NCBI RefSeq assembly: GCF_029855045.1
Contig: NZ_CP123228.1
Location: forward strand, 1,240,001-1,304,000
DNA length: 64,000 nucleotides
Source: Piscinibacter sp. XHJ-5
Lineage (GTDB): Bacteria > Pseudomonadota > Gammaproteobacteria > Burkholderiales > Burkholderiaceae_C
Direction of reading: 5' to 3'
This document shows, in pieces, positions 57,301-64,000 of this stretch. A program made the position numbers and the translations under genes. The notes below the pieces were generated by a model. It saw only the letters and a list, made by a program, of their open reading frames with translations, was not told where the DNA came from and made no database searches. Position 1 is the stretch's first letter, and the number at the start of each line of letters is the position of its first letter.

Positions 57301-57306
57301 TACACT
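57301..57306 (+). promoter_or_regulatory. -10-like element just before the WecA-like gene
   Basis: TACACT ends 6 bases before the ATG at 57313, and no Shine-Dalgarno is present. Transcription would begin at or very near the start codon, giving a leaderless message. Confidence 0.35.
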
Positions 57307-57312
57307 TGCCCG

Positions 57313-58404
57313 ATGGTCGTTCTGTTCCTGGGATTCATCCTCTCGGCGGTGGTCACCTTTTTCGTGATTCGCTCGGCGCGCGCACACGCGCATTTTTCGG
57401 CCGATGCCGACATGTCGGGTCCCCAGAAGTTTCACGCGACGCCGGTTCCGCGCATCGGCGGCGTCGGCATCGTCATCGGCCTGGTGGCCTCGCTGGGGCT
57501 GCTGTGGCTGCTGCGCGGCCGCGAAATGCTGCCGGGTGTCATGCTGCTGATCTGCGCAGCGCCGGCTTTTCTCGGCGGCCTGGCCGAAGACCTCACGAAG
57601 TCGCAAAGCCCGCGGCGCCGCCTGTTCTTCGTCGCCGTCTCCGCCGCACTCGCGGCCTGGGCCATGGGATCGCTGATCACCCGCACCGACATTCCCGGCG
57701 TCGACTGGCTGGTGTCGTTTTCGGCCGGCGCGGTGCTGCTGACCATCTTCGCGGTCGCCGGCGTCGCGAATGCTGTGAACATCATCGACGGCTTCAACGG
57801 CCTGGCGGCGATGTGCGTGGTGATGATGCTCGGCTCGATCGCCTACGTGGCCTTCCAGACCCAGGACCCGGTGATCGCGCTGTGCGCACTGGCCGGCCTG
57901 GGCGCCGTGATGGGATTTTTCGTCTGGAACTTTCCCGCCGGGCTCATCTTCCTGGGCGACGGGGGCGCGTACTTCCTGGGCTTCTATGTCGCCGAGCTGA
58001 GCATCCTGCTGCTGCAGCGCAATCCCGACGTCTCGCCGCTGTGCCCGCTGCTGATGTGCATCTATCCGATCTTCGAGACGGTGTTCTCGATGTACCGCCG
58101 GCGTTTCGTGCGCGGCCGTCCCATGGGCATGCCGGACGGCGTGCACCTGCACAGCCTGATCTATCGACGCCTGATGCGGTGGGCGGTCGGCAACCGTACC
58201 GCCAAGGTGCTCACCAAGCGCAACTCGATGACCGCGCCATACCTGTGGCTGCTCTGCATGATGTCGGTGGTGCCGGCGATGATTTTCTGGAGCAACTCGC
58301 TGGCGCTGGGCGGGTTCGTCATCCTGTTCGGCGCCACCTACATGTTCCTGTATGCGCGCATCGTCCGCTTCAAGGCGCCCGACTGGCTCATCGTCCGCCG
58401 CTGA
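57313..58404 (+). CDS. Undecaprenyl-phosphate sugar-1-phosphate transferase (WecA/MraY family)
   Basis: 363-residue polytopic enzyme with about 10-11 membrane segments. Family motifs are [27 protein letters not shown] (acidic Mg-binding loop), [27 protein letters not shown] and a His-rich loop [12 protein letters not shown]. It transfers GlcNAc-1-phosphate or a related sugar to undecaprenyl phosphate. It is shorter than MraY-type cell-wall enzymes with a full DDXXD, and here the loop reads EDXXK. It is a second initiating transferase beside the PglC-like enzyme at 18705. It is divergent from rfbB. Confidence 0.88.
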   Translation: MVVLFLGFILSAVVTFFVIRSARAHAHFSADADMSGPQKFHATPVPRIGGVGIVIGLVASLGLLWLLRGREMLPGVMLLICAAPAFLGGLAEDLTKSQSPRRRLFFVAVSAALAAWAMGSLITRTDIPGVDWLVSFSAGAVLLTIFAVAGVANAVNIIDGFNGLAAMCVVMMLGSIAYVAFQTQDPVIALCALAGLGAVMGFFVWNFPAGLIFLGDGGAYFLGFYVAELSILLLQRNPDVSPLCPLLMCIYPIFETVFSMYRRRFVRGRPMGMPDGVHLHSLIYRRLMRWAVGNRTAKVLTKRNSMTAPYLWLLCMMSVVPAMIFWSNSLALGGFVILFGATYMFLYARIVRFKAPDWLIVRR

Positions 58405-58446
58405 ACGCCGAAGGGGCCCGCAAGCAAGGGGCATTCCAGCCCGGGC

Positions 58447-58452
58447 GATAAT
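58447..58452 (+). promoter_or_regulatory. -10-like element just before the helicase gene
   Basis: GATAAT sits in the small palindrome GGCGAT-A-ATCGCC (58444-58456) and ends 6 bases before the ATG at 58459. No Shine-Dalgarno is visible, so a leaderless start is possible. Confidence 0.35.
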
Positions 58453-58458
58453 CGCCGG

Positions 58459-59940
58459 ATGACCGAAATACCCCAGGCGCCGCCGTCCGCTGCCGCGCCC
58501 ATCGAAGCTGCCCGCTTCGACACCCTCCCGCTCGACTCCAAGCTGCTGCGTGCAGTTGCCGATTCTGGCTACCTGACCATGACGCCGATCCAGGCCAAGG
58601 CGATCCCCATCGTCCTGGCCGGCCGCGACGTGATGGGCGCCGCACAGACCGGCACCGGCAAGACCGCCGCGTTCTCTCTGCCGCTGCTGCAGAAGATGCT
58701 CCAGCACGAGAACAGCAGCATGTCGCCCGCCCGGCATCCGGTGCGCGCGTTGGTGCTGGCGCCCACGCGGGAGCTGGCCGACCAGGTCGCCAACAGCGTC
58801 AAGACTTACGCCAAGCACACCAAGCTGCGGGCGACCGTGGTCTTCGGCGGGATCGACATGAAGCCGCAGACGCTGGAGCTGAAGAACGGCGTCGAGGTGC
58901 TCATCGCCACGCCCGGCCGCCTGCTCGACCACATCGAGGCGAAGAACACCGTGCTGAACCAGGTCGAGTACGTCGTGCTCGACGAGGCCGACCGCATGCT
59001 GGACATCGGCTTCCTGCCCGATCTGCAGCGCATCCTGAGCTACCTGCCGAAGCAGCGCCAGACCTTGCTCTTCTCGGCCACGTTCTCACCCGAGATCAAG
59101 CGGCTCGCCGAGAGCTATCTGCAGGATCCCGTGCTGGTCGAGGTGGCGCGGCCCAATGCCACGGCGTCCACCGTCGAGCAGCGCTTCTACAGCGTGGCGG
59201 CCGAGGACAAGCGCAGCGCGGTGAACAAGCTGCTGAAGGAGCGCTCGCTCGGCCAGGCCATCGTTTTCGTCAACTCCAAGCTCGGCTGCGCGCGCCTGGC
59301 GCGATCCTTCGAGCGCGACGGCCTGCGCACCAATGCTCTGCATGGCGACAAGTCCCAGGACGAGCGCCTCAAGGCGCTCGATGCCTTCAAGCGCGGCGAA
59401 GTCGACGTGCTGGTCGCGACCGACGTGGCCGCCCGCGGGCTCGACATCGCCGACCTTCCCGCGGTATTCAATTTCGATGTGCCCTTCAATGCGGAAGACT
59501 ATGTTCACCGCATCGGCCGCACGGGACGTGCTGGCGCTTCGGGCCTTGCCATCACGCTGGTGGCGCGCGAGGACAACCGGCTCGTCGCCGACATCGAGAA
59601 GCTGATCAAGCGCAAGATCGAGATCGAGCCGCTGGAGCTCGACGACGACCGTCCGCGCCGGGACTTCGCCCGCGAGCGTGCACGCCGCGACGACGAGGAG
59701 CGCGAGCCGCGCGCCCGCAGTCGGCCCTCCGGCGGATTCAGCTACGTGCCGCCGAAGGTGCCGGTGGATCCGTTCTTCGAGCGCCCCTACGAAGCGGCCG
59801 CGACCGGCGAGGCGGCGTGGGAGGCGCGAGCGAAGCAGCCGGAGCCGGCGCCGCGCAGCTTCTCGCCCAACATCAAGCCCAAGCGCAAGGTGGCGGCGCT
59901 GTTCGGTGCCAAGAAGACCAGCGAGCCGACAGACGCCTGA
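58459..59940 (+). CDS. DEAD-box ATP-dependent RNA helicase (RhlE-like)
   Basis: 493-residue helicase. The Q-motif (TMTPIQAKAIP), Walker A AQTGTGKTAAF, PTRELADQV, DEAD in VVLDEADRM, SAT in FSATFS, and HRIGRTGRAGASG are all in order. The basic, Arg/Glu-rich C-terminal tail (about residues 395-493) is likely disordered and RNA-binding. RhlE-type enzymes help ribosome assembly and RNA turnover, including in the cold. It is transcribed away from the maf-like pair. Confidence 0.92.
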   Translation: MTEIPQAPPSAAAPIEAARFDTLPLDSKLLRAVADSGYLTMTPIQAKAIPIVLAGRDVMGAAQTGTGKTAAFSLPLLQKMLQHENSSMSPARHPVRALVLAPTRELADQVANSVKTYAKHTKLRATVVFGGIDMKPQTLELKNGVEVLIATPGRLLDHIEAKNTVLNQVEYVVLDEADRMLDIGFLPDLQRILSYLPKQRQTLLFSATFSPEIKRLAESYLQDPVLVEVARPNATASTVEQRFYSVAAEDKRSAVNKLLKERSLGQAIVFVNSKLGCARLARSFERDGLRTNALHGDKSQDERLKALDAFKRGEVDVLVATDVAARGLDIADLPAVFNFDVPFNAEDYVHRIGRTGRAGASGLAITLVAREDNRLVADIEKLIKRKIEIEPLELDDDRPRRDFARERARRDDEEREPRARSRPSGGFSYVPPKVPVDPFFERPYEAAATGEAAWEARAKQPEPAPRSFSPNIKPKRKVAALFGAKKTSEPTDA

Positions 59941-60696
59941 TCAGGCGGCGAGCAGCGCGAACACGGCCGGAACGTCGTTCGGCAGCGACGCGCGGCGCTG
60001 GCGCCATCCGGCCACCGCATCGGTGCGCGTCCAGCCGGCCGGCAGGGTGAGTCCGCAGCTCACCGAGAGCCTGGTCTGCGGATGCAGCGCGGCCAGCAGG
60101 GCCGCCAACAGCGCCTCGTTGCGATAGGGCGTCTCGATGATGAGCTGCGTCTGTGCAGCGCGCCGCGACAGCCCCTCCAGCTCCCGGATGCGCACGGCGC
60201 GTTCGGCCGCTTCCACCGGCAGGTAGCCGACGAAGGCGAAGCTCTGCCCGTTGAGTCCGCTGGCCGCCAGGGCAAGCAGCAGCGAACTCGGTCCGGACAG
60301 CGCGACCACTGGAATGCCTTGCCCGTGCGCCGCCTGCACCAGCGCAGCACCGGGATCGGCCACGGCCGGCATCCCCGCCTCGCTGATGAGGCCCACGTCG
60401 TGATCCTGCAGCGCCGGCGCGAGCAGTCGGTCGACCGGCGCGAGCGGCGCGGACTTGGCGCCTTTCTGCGGTCGGGGCAACTCCGTGATCTGGATCGCCT
60501 GCAGCGGCTGCGCCAGCGGCACGACGGCGTCGACGCGCTTCAGGAAGGCACGCGTCGTCTTCGCGCTTTCGGCCACCCAGTGCGTCAGGCGCGCGGCGAT
60601 GCGAATGACGCCCAGCGGCATCACTTCCTGCAGATCGGGCGCGTCACCGGTGCCGAAGTCCAGCGTGTTCGGCACGAGGTACAGCCGGCCTGTCAT
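59941..60696 (-). CDS. SAM-dependent methyltransferase, RsmI-like (tetrapyrrole methylase fold)
   Basis: 251-residue protein of the tetrapyrrole/RsmI methylase fold. GRLYLVPNTLDFG opens the fold, VGLISEAGMPAVADPGAALV and VVALSGPSSLLLALAASGL form the SAM site, and IIETPYRNEALL is typical of RsmI. The classic RsmI start PIGN is here LVPNTLDF, so this is probably the RsmI paralogue often found next to maf, with an unproved RNA target. It overlaps the maf-like gene by ATGA. The gene abuts the helicase gene end to end. Confidence 0.8.
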   Translation of the reverse strand: MTGRLYLVPNTLDFGTGDAPDLQEVMPLGVIRIAARLTHWVAESAKTTRAFLKRVDAVVPLAQPLQAIQITELPRPQKGAKSAPLAPVDRLLAPALQDHDVGLISEAGMPAVADPGAALVQAAHGQGIPVVALSGPSSLLLALAASGLNGQSFAFVGYLPVEAAERAVRIRELEGLSRRAAQTQLIIETPYRNEALLAALLAALHPQTRLSVSCGLTLPAGWTRTDAVAGWRQRRASLPNDVPAVFALLAA

Positions 60697-61286
60697 CTGC
60701 CCAGCGGATCGAGGCCGGCCTCGCGCAGGAGCGCGCAGGTCCGGATCAGCGGCAGCCCGACCAGCGCCGTCGGATCGTCGGATTCGATGGCGTCGAGCAA
60801 GGCGACGCCCAGAGCCTCCGACTTCGCGCTGCCGGCGCAGTCGTATGGCTGCTCCAGCCGCAGGTAGCGCTCGATCTCGGCCTCGCTCAACCGGCGGAAT
60901 CGCACGGTCACGGGCACCAGCGCCGAGGCGGCGAAGCCGCCCGCCTGGCGCACGACGGCGACGGCGGTGTGGAACACCACGCATCGTCCGCTCATCGAGC
61001 GCAGCTGATGCACGGCGCGTTCGTGCGTGCCGGGCTTGCCGATCGGCTGGCCGTCGAGATCGGCCACCTGGTCCGATCCGATCACCACCGCCTCCGGGTG
61101 CTGCGTCGCCACGGCCGCCGCCTTGGCCATTGCCAGCCGAAGGGCGACCCGGTCGGGCGTTTCGCCCGGCTGCGGCGTTTCGTCCACCTGCGGCGATCGC
61201 ACATCGAACGGCAGATGGAGGCGCTGCAGCAGATCGCGCCGGTAGCGCGAGGTCGAGGCCAATATCAGCGCGTGCGATGCGGTCAT
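60693..61286 (-). CDS. Maf-like nucleotide pyrophosphatase (YceF type)
   Basis: 197-residue house-cleaning pyrophosphatase. LILASTSRYRRDLLQRL at the start, DETPQPGETP, VVIGSDQVADLDGQPIGKPG and EPYDCAGS-like EQPYDCAGSAKSEALG match Maf/YceF. The SDQVA form belongs to the YceF branch, which hydrolyses 7-methyl-GTP. I chose ATG 61286 because the motif begins there. It would be leaderless if the GACAAT 6 bases upstream is its -10 element. It is divergent from yceD. Confidence 0.88.
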   Translation of the reverse strand: MTASHALILASTSRYRRDLLQRLHLPFDVRSPQVDETPQPGETPDRVALRLAMAKAAAVATQHPEAVVIGSDQVADLDGQPIGKPGTHERAVHQLRSMSGRCVVFHTAVAVVRQAGGFAASALVPVTVRFRRLSEAEIERYLRLEQPYDCAGSAKSEALGVALLDAIESDDPTALVGLPLIRTCALLREAGLDPLGR

Positions 61287-61292
61287 CGGGGC

Positions 61293-61298
61293 ATTGTC
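61293..61298 (-). promoter_or_regulatory. -10-like element just before the maf-like gene
   Basis: GACAAT on the minus strand, 6 bases from the ATG at 61286, with no Shine-Dalgarno between them. Confidence 0.3.
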
Positions 61299-61337
61299 CC
61301 ATTGGCACTGGCGCGATGTCAGGGGCAGGCGCAACCG

Positions 61338-61343
61338 TACACT
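61338..61343 (+). promoter_or_regulatory. -10-like element just before yceD
   Basis: TACACT ends 7 bases before the ATG at 61351. No Shine-Dalgarno is visible. The geometry matches the elements at 57301, 58447 and 61293. Confidence 0.3.
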
Positions 61344-61350
61344 CGACGCC

Positions 61351-61905
61351 ATGAAACCGCGCCCCGTGGACCCGCGCCGCCTCGACGTCGAAGCCTTCGC
61401 CAAGGATGCCTCGGAGCTGGAAGGCGATTGGCCGCTGGCGGGCTTCGAACGGCTGAGCGAAGCCGCGCACGACGACGCCAGGCCCGCGGAGTCCGACCTC
61501 GTGCACTGGCATGTGCGCGGCGAGAGCGTGCCGGTGCGCGGAGCGGCGCCGCAGACCTGGCTGCACCTGCGGGCGACCGCCCGCCTCGCGCTTGTCTGTC
61601 AGCGCTGCCTGGCGCCTATCGACACGCCCATCGAAGCCGAGCGGAGCTTCCTCTTTGTTCCCGGCGAGGAAGCCGCCGCGCAGCTTGATGCCGATCACGA
61701 AGAGGACGTGCTCGCGCTCACGCGGTCCCTCGACTTGCGCGAACTCGTGGAAGACGAACTGCTGCTCGCGCTGCCCCTGGTGCCCCGGCACGAGCTCTGC
61801 CCGCACCCCCTGCCGATGGAGCGCAGCGACCAGCCGTCCGAGGCCGGGCGGCCCAATCCCTTCGCTGCGCTCGCGACCCTCAAGCGGGACGGCCCGCCGA
61901 ACTGA
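61351..61905 (+). CDS. yceD: YceD family (DUF177) protein
   Basis: 184-residue protein. LVCQRCLAPIDTPIEAERSF is the CXXC-containing core of the DUF177 family, followed by the acidic region ADHEEDVLALTRSLDLRELVEDELLLALPLVP, which is typical. The family is usually placed before rpmF, as here, and is linked to 23S rRNA accumulation in plants and bacteria. The family's exact biochemistry is not clear to me. The start at 61351 avoids the low-complexity upstream extension. Confidence 0.9.
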   Translation: MKPRPVDPRRLDVEAFAKDASELEGDWPLAGFERLSEAAHDDARPAESDLVHWHVRGESVPVRGAAPQTWLHLRATARLALVCQRCLAPIDTPIEAERSFLFVPGEEAAAQLDADHEEDVLALTRSLDLRELVEDELLLALPLVPRHELCPHPLPMERSDQPSEAGRPNPFAALATLKRDGPPN

Positions 61906-61935
61906 CTCGGCACCAGCGCCCGGGAACCGCTCTCA

Positions 61936-61944
61936 TGCTAGAAT
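61936..61944 (+). promoter_or_regulatory. Extended -10 promoter of rpmF
   Basis: TGC-TAGAAT is an extended -10 element about 94 bases before the rpmF ATG. There is no recognisable -35, as expected when an extended -10 is used. Confidence 0.5.
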
Positions 61945-62037
61945 CATGGGCTTTCCGGTTGCCGCAGAAGCAGCATCTCGGCGCAGGCGTGGTCAGCGCA
62001 CCGAACTTGCCTTGCGGCGCACCCCTAGGAGATTCAC

Positions 62038-62220
62038 ATGGCCGTTCAACAGAACAAGAAGTCGCCCTCGAAGCGTGGCATGCACCGCGCCCACAACGCC
62101 CTGTCCGTTCCGGGCACGGCGGTCGAGCCGACGACTGGCGAGACCCATCTGCGCCACCACATCAGCCCGACCGGCTTCTACCGCGGCCGCAAGGTCCTGA
62201 AGACCAAAGCAGACGCCTGA
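62038..62220 (+). CDS. rpmF: 50S ribosomal protein L32
   Basis: 60-residue ribosomal protein of the large subunit. It begins [20 protein letters not shown], the classic L32 N-terminus, and ends [13 protein letters not shown]. The family is divided into zinc-binding and cysteine-free forms; this one has no cysteines and so is the C-minus type. AGGAGA at 62027-62032 is the ribosome-binding site. The order yceD-rpmF-plsX-fabH is widely conserved. Confidence 0.98.
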   Translation: MAVQQNKKSPSKRGMHRAHNALSVPGTAVEPTTGETHLRHHISPTGFYRGRKVLKTKADA

Positions 62221-62287
62221 CCTGCGTCGCAGCGCGAAAGCCGTTCGCGACTCTCGCGTGCGCGGCCGTCCGTTTACGATCCCACGT

Positions 62288-62317
62288 CGCCCGGCCTGCG
62301 GTTCGCAGTGCCGGGCG
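62288..62317 (+). terminator. GC-rich hairpin between rpmF and plsX
   Basis: Arms CGCCCGGC-CTGCG (62288-62300) and CGCAG-T-GCCGGGCG (62304-62317) pair over 13 bases with one bulged T and a GTT loop. Only a weak T-containing tail (TTCGCATT) follows. It may attenuate transcription so that rpmF is expressed more than the lipid genes. Confidence 0.45.
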
Positions 62318-62345
62318 TTCGCATTGATGCACAGCCTTCGCTGAC

Positions 62346-63449
62346 ATGAGCTCCGACGCCATCGCCCAGGTGCGCCTGGCCGTCGACTGCATGGGTGGCG
62401 ACCACGGCCCCTCCGTGACGCTGCCGGCCTGCGAGCACTTCCTGGCCTCGCATCCCGAGGCCGAACTCATCCTGGTCGGCCGTGCCGATGCGCTCGCGGG
62501 AGCGGCCGGATGGCCACGCTGCACCACCGTGGCGGCGACCGAGGTGGTCGAGATGGACGATCCTCTCGAAGTCGCGTTGCGCCGCAAGAAGGATTCGTCG
62601 TTGCGCGTGGCGATCGGGCAGGTCAAGCCCGATGCCGACGGCAATGCCGTCGCGCAGGCCTGCGTCTCTGCCGGCAACACCGGCGCCCTGATGGCGGTGT
62701 CGCGCTACCTGCTCAAGACCCTCGAAGGCATCGACCGTCCCGCCATTGCGGCGGTGATGCCCAACAAGATCGGCGGCTACACGACCGTGCTCGATCTGGG
62801 CGCCAACGTCGACTGCACCGCCGAGCATCTTCTGCAGTTCGCTGTCATGGGCAGTGCGCTCGTGTCGGCCGTCGACGGCAAGGAGAACCCCACCGTCGGC
62901 CTGCTCAACATCGGCGAGGAAGAGATCAAGGGGAACGACGCGATCAAGAAGGCCGGTGAGCTCTTGCGCGCCGTCGGCGCTGCCGGCCACATGAACTTCC
63001 TCGGGAACATCGAAGGCAACGACATCTTCAAGGGAACCGTCGACATCGTCGTCTGCGACGGCTTCGTCGGCAACGTCGCCTTGAAGACCTCCGAAGGTCT
63101 CGCGTCGCTGATCGCGAGCTTCCTGAAGGAGGAATTCAAGCGCAACGCGCTCACCATGCTTGCCGGAGCCGTTGCCAAGCCGGTGCTCAATCGCCTGGCG
63201 CAGCGCCTGGACCATCGCCGCTACAGCGGCGGCGCGTTGCTGGGCTTGCGCGGCCTGGTGTTCAAGGCGCACGGCTCGTCCGACGCTTTCGCTTTCGAGC
63301 AGGCCCTCAATCGGGCTTATGATGCCGCGCGCCACGGATTGCTGGCCCGCGTGCACGATCGCATCCTCGAGACGCTGGCAGCAATGCCGGCCCCGGTTCC
63401 TGCGAGCCCTGAACAGCCCACGCTGCCCGCCGCGGCACCCACCGCCTGA
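62346..63449 (+). CDS. plsX: Phosphate acyltransferase PlsX
   Basis: 367-residue enzyme that converts acyl-ACP to acyl-phosphate at the start of phospholipid synthesis. [64 protein letters not shown] and [17 protein letters not shown] are canonical. The C-terminal 20 residues are an Ala/Pro-rich extension. The ATG at 62346 begins the family motif at residue 10. It is followed by fabH within 5 bases. Confidence 0.96.
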   Translation: MSSDAIAQVRLAVDCMGGDHGPSVTLPACEHFLASHPEAELILVGRADALAGAAGWPRCTTVAATEVVEMDDPLEVALRRKKDSSLRVAIGQVKPDADGNAVAQACVSAGNTGALMAVSRYLLKTLEGIDRPAIAAVMPNKIGGYTTVLDLGANVDCTAEHLLQFAVMGSALVSAVDGKENPTVGLLNIGEEEIKGNDAIKKAGELLRAVGAAGHMNFLGNIEGNDIFKGTVDIVVCDGFVGNVALKTSEGLASLIASFLKEEFKRNALTMLAGAVAKPVLNRLAQRLDHRRYSGGALLGLRGLVFKAHGSSDAFAFEQALNRAYDAARHGLLARVHDRILETLAAMPAPVPASPEQPTLPAAAPTA

Positions 63450-63454
63450 ATTCC

Positions 63455-64000
63455 ATGTCCGTACGCCATTCGCGCATCACCGGCACCGGCAGCTACCTGC
63501 CCCCCAAGCGCCTCACCAACGACGACCTCGCCGCACGCCTCGCGGCCGATGGCATCGAAACCTCCGACCAGTGGATCGTCGAGCGCACCGGCATCCGGGC
63601 GCGTCACTTCGCCGACCCCGACGTCGGGTCGAGCGATCTGGGAGTCGAAGCCGCCAGGCGCGCGCTGGACGCTGCCGGGCTGAGGCCCGCGCAGATCGAC
63701 CTGATCATCGTCGCGACGTCCACACCCGACATGGTCTTCCCGTCCGCGGCTTGCCTGGTGCAGCAGAAGCTCGGCATCCACGGCTGCCCGGCCTTCGACG
63801 TCCAGGCGGTGTGCTCGGGCTTCGTGTATGCCCTCACCGTGGCCGATTCGATGATCCGTACCGGCGCGGCACGCAGGGCGCTCGTCATCGGCGCGGAGGT
63901 GTTCTCGCGCATCCTCGACTTCAAGGACCGCACGACCTGCGTACTGTTCGGCGACGGTGCCGGCGCCGTCGTGCTCGAGGCGAGCGAGGTGCCCGGCATC
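63455..64000 (+). CDS. fabH: 3-oxoacyl-ACP synthase III (KASIII), N-terminal part
   Basis: The first 182 residues of FabH, running off the window end. [16 protein letters not shown] opens the thiolase fold, and the catalytic cysteine is Cys120 in [25 protein letters not shown] is the later conserved region. The catalytic His and Asn lie beyond the window. It starts fatty-acid synthesis by joining acetyl-CoA with malonyl-ACP. The start follows plsX by 5 bases. Confidence 0.95.
   Translation, partial: MSVRHSRITGTGSYLPPKRLTNDDLAARLAADGIETSDQWIVERTGIRARHFADPDVGSSDLGVEAARRALDAAGLRPAQIDLIIVATSTPDMVFPSAACLVQQKLGIHGCPAFDVQAVCSGFVYALTVADSMIRTGAARRALVIGAEVFSRILDFKDRTTCVLFGDGAGAVVLEASEVPGI

Overview
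The window is 64 kb of GC-rich DNA from the chromosome of a betaproteobacterium, most likely of the order Burkholderiales (the Rubrivivax/Leptothrix/Methylibium side is my guess from gene content, not a computed placement). Supporting this are the yceD-rpmF-plsX-fabH block, the neighbouring ubiquinone hydroxylase and dsbC genes, a lysS gene next to surface-polysaccharide genes, and a regulator of the MarR EPS-associated type. I see no rRNA, tRNA, insertion sequence, integrase or CRISPR array. Coding density is extreme: no gap between genes exceeds about 135 bases, so there is no long empty stretch to describe.

Layout. (1) 1-5122, plus strand: end of a UbiH-type hydroxylase, dsbC, an M61 peptidase with a PDZ domain, a DUF3108 protein and an enoyl-CoA hydratase. 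(2) 5134-9935, minus strand: a glycogen-debranching-like glycosidase, a glycosyltransferase and lysS. (3) 10026-21189, plus strand: an 11-gene polysaccharide operon with an O-acetyltransferase, glycosyltransferases, three methyltransferases, a Wzx flippase, a sugar aminotransferase, a PglC-like initiating transferase and a PglF/WbpM-like dehydratase. (4) 53686-21203, minus strand: 30 genes in one direction with gaps of at most about 26 bases, many joined by 4-base ATGA/GTGA overlaps. It opens with a MarR-type EPS regulator, then GDP-fucose genes (fcl, gmd), then a pseudaminic-acid module (pseB, pseC, a cytidylyltransferase-aldo/keto reductase fusion, an SDR, a PseG-PseH fusion, a formyltransferase, a PIG-L deacetylase, pseI), then tailoring enzymes, an ABC flippase, an EpsG-type polymerase, more glycosyltransferases, and a heparinase / bi-domain oxidoreductase / wecB module. 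(5) 57212-53775, minus strand: the four dTDP-L-rhamnose genes. (6) 57313-64000, plus strand apart from a maf/RsmI-like pair: a WecA/MraY-type phosphoglycosyltransferase, a RhlE-type helicase, then yceD, rpmF, plsX and the start of fabH.

How it works together. Regions 3-5 and the WecA-like gene encode activated sugars (GDP-L-fucose, dTDP-L-rhamnose, CMP-pseudaminate or a derivative, UDP-ManNAc, a UDP-4-amino-6-deoxy sugar), assembly on a polyprenyl-phosphate carrier, and decoration by methyl, acetyl and possibly formyl groups. The product should be a complex heteropolysaccharide or O-glycan at the cell surface. No outer-membrane exporter (Wza) or chain-length/tyrosine-kinase protein (Wzc) is in the window, so export parts must lie elsewhere. 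Two initiating transferases and two flippase types suggest that more than one glycan may be made.

The most striking finds are: an identical palindrome, GTTCAC-N3-GTGAAC, just downstream of the -10 elements of the MarR gene and of rfbB, which would put both large minus-strand units under one regulator; the cytidylyltransferase-aldo/keto reductase fusion, which seems to replace a separate pseF; and the deacetylase plus atypical formyltransferase inside the pseudaminate module, which point to a modified nonulosonic acid.
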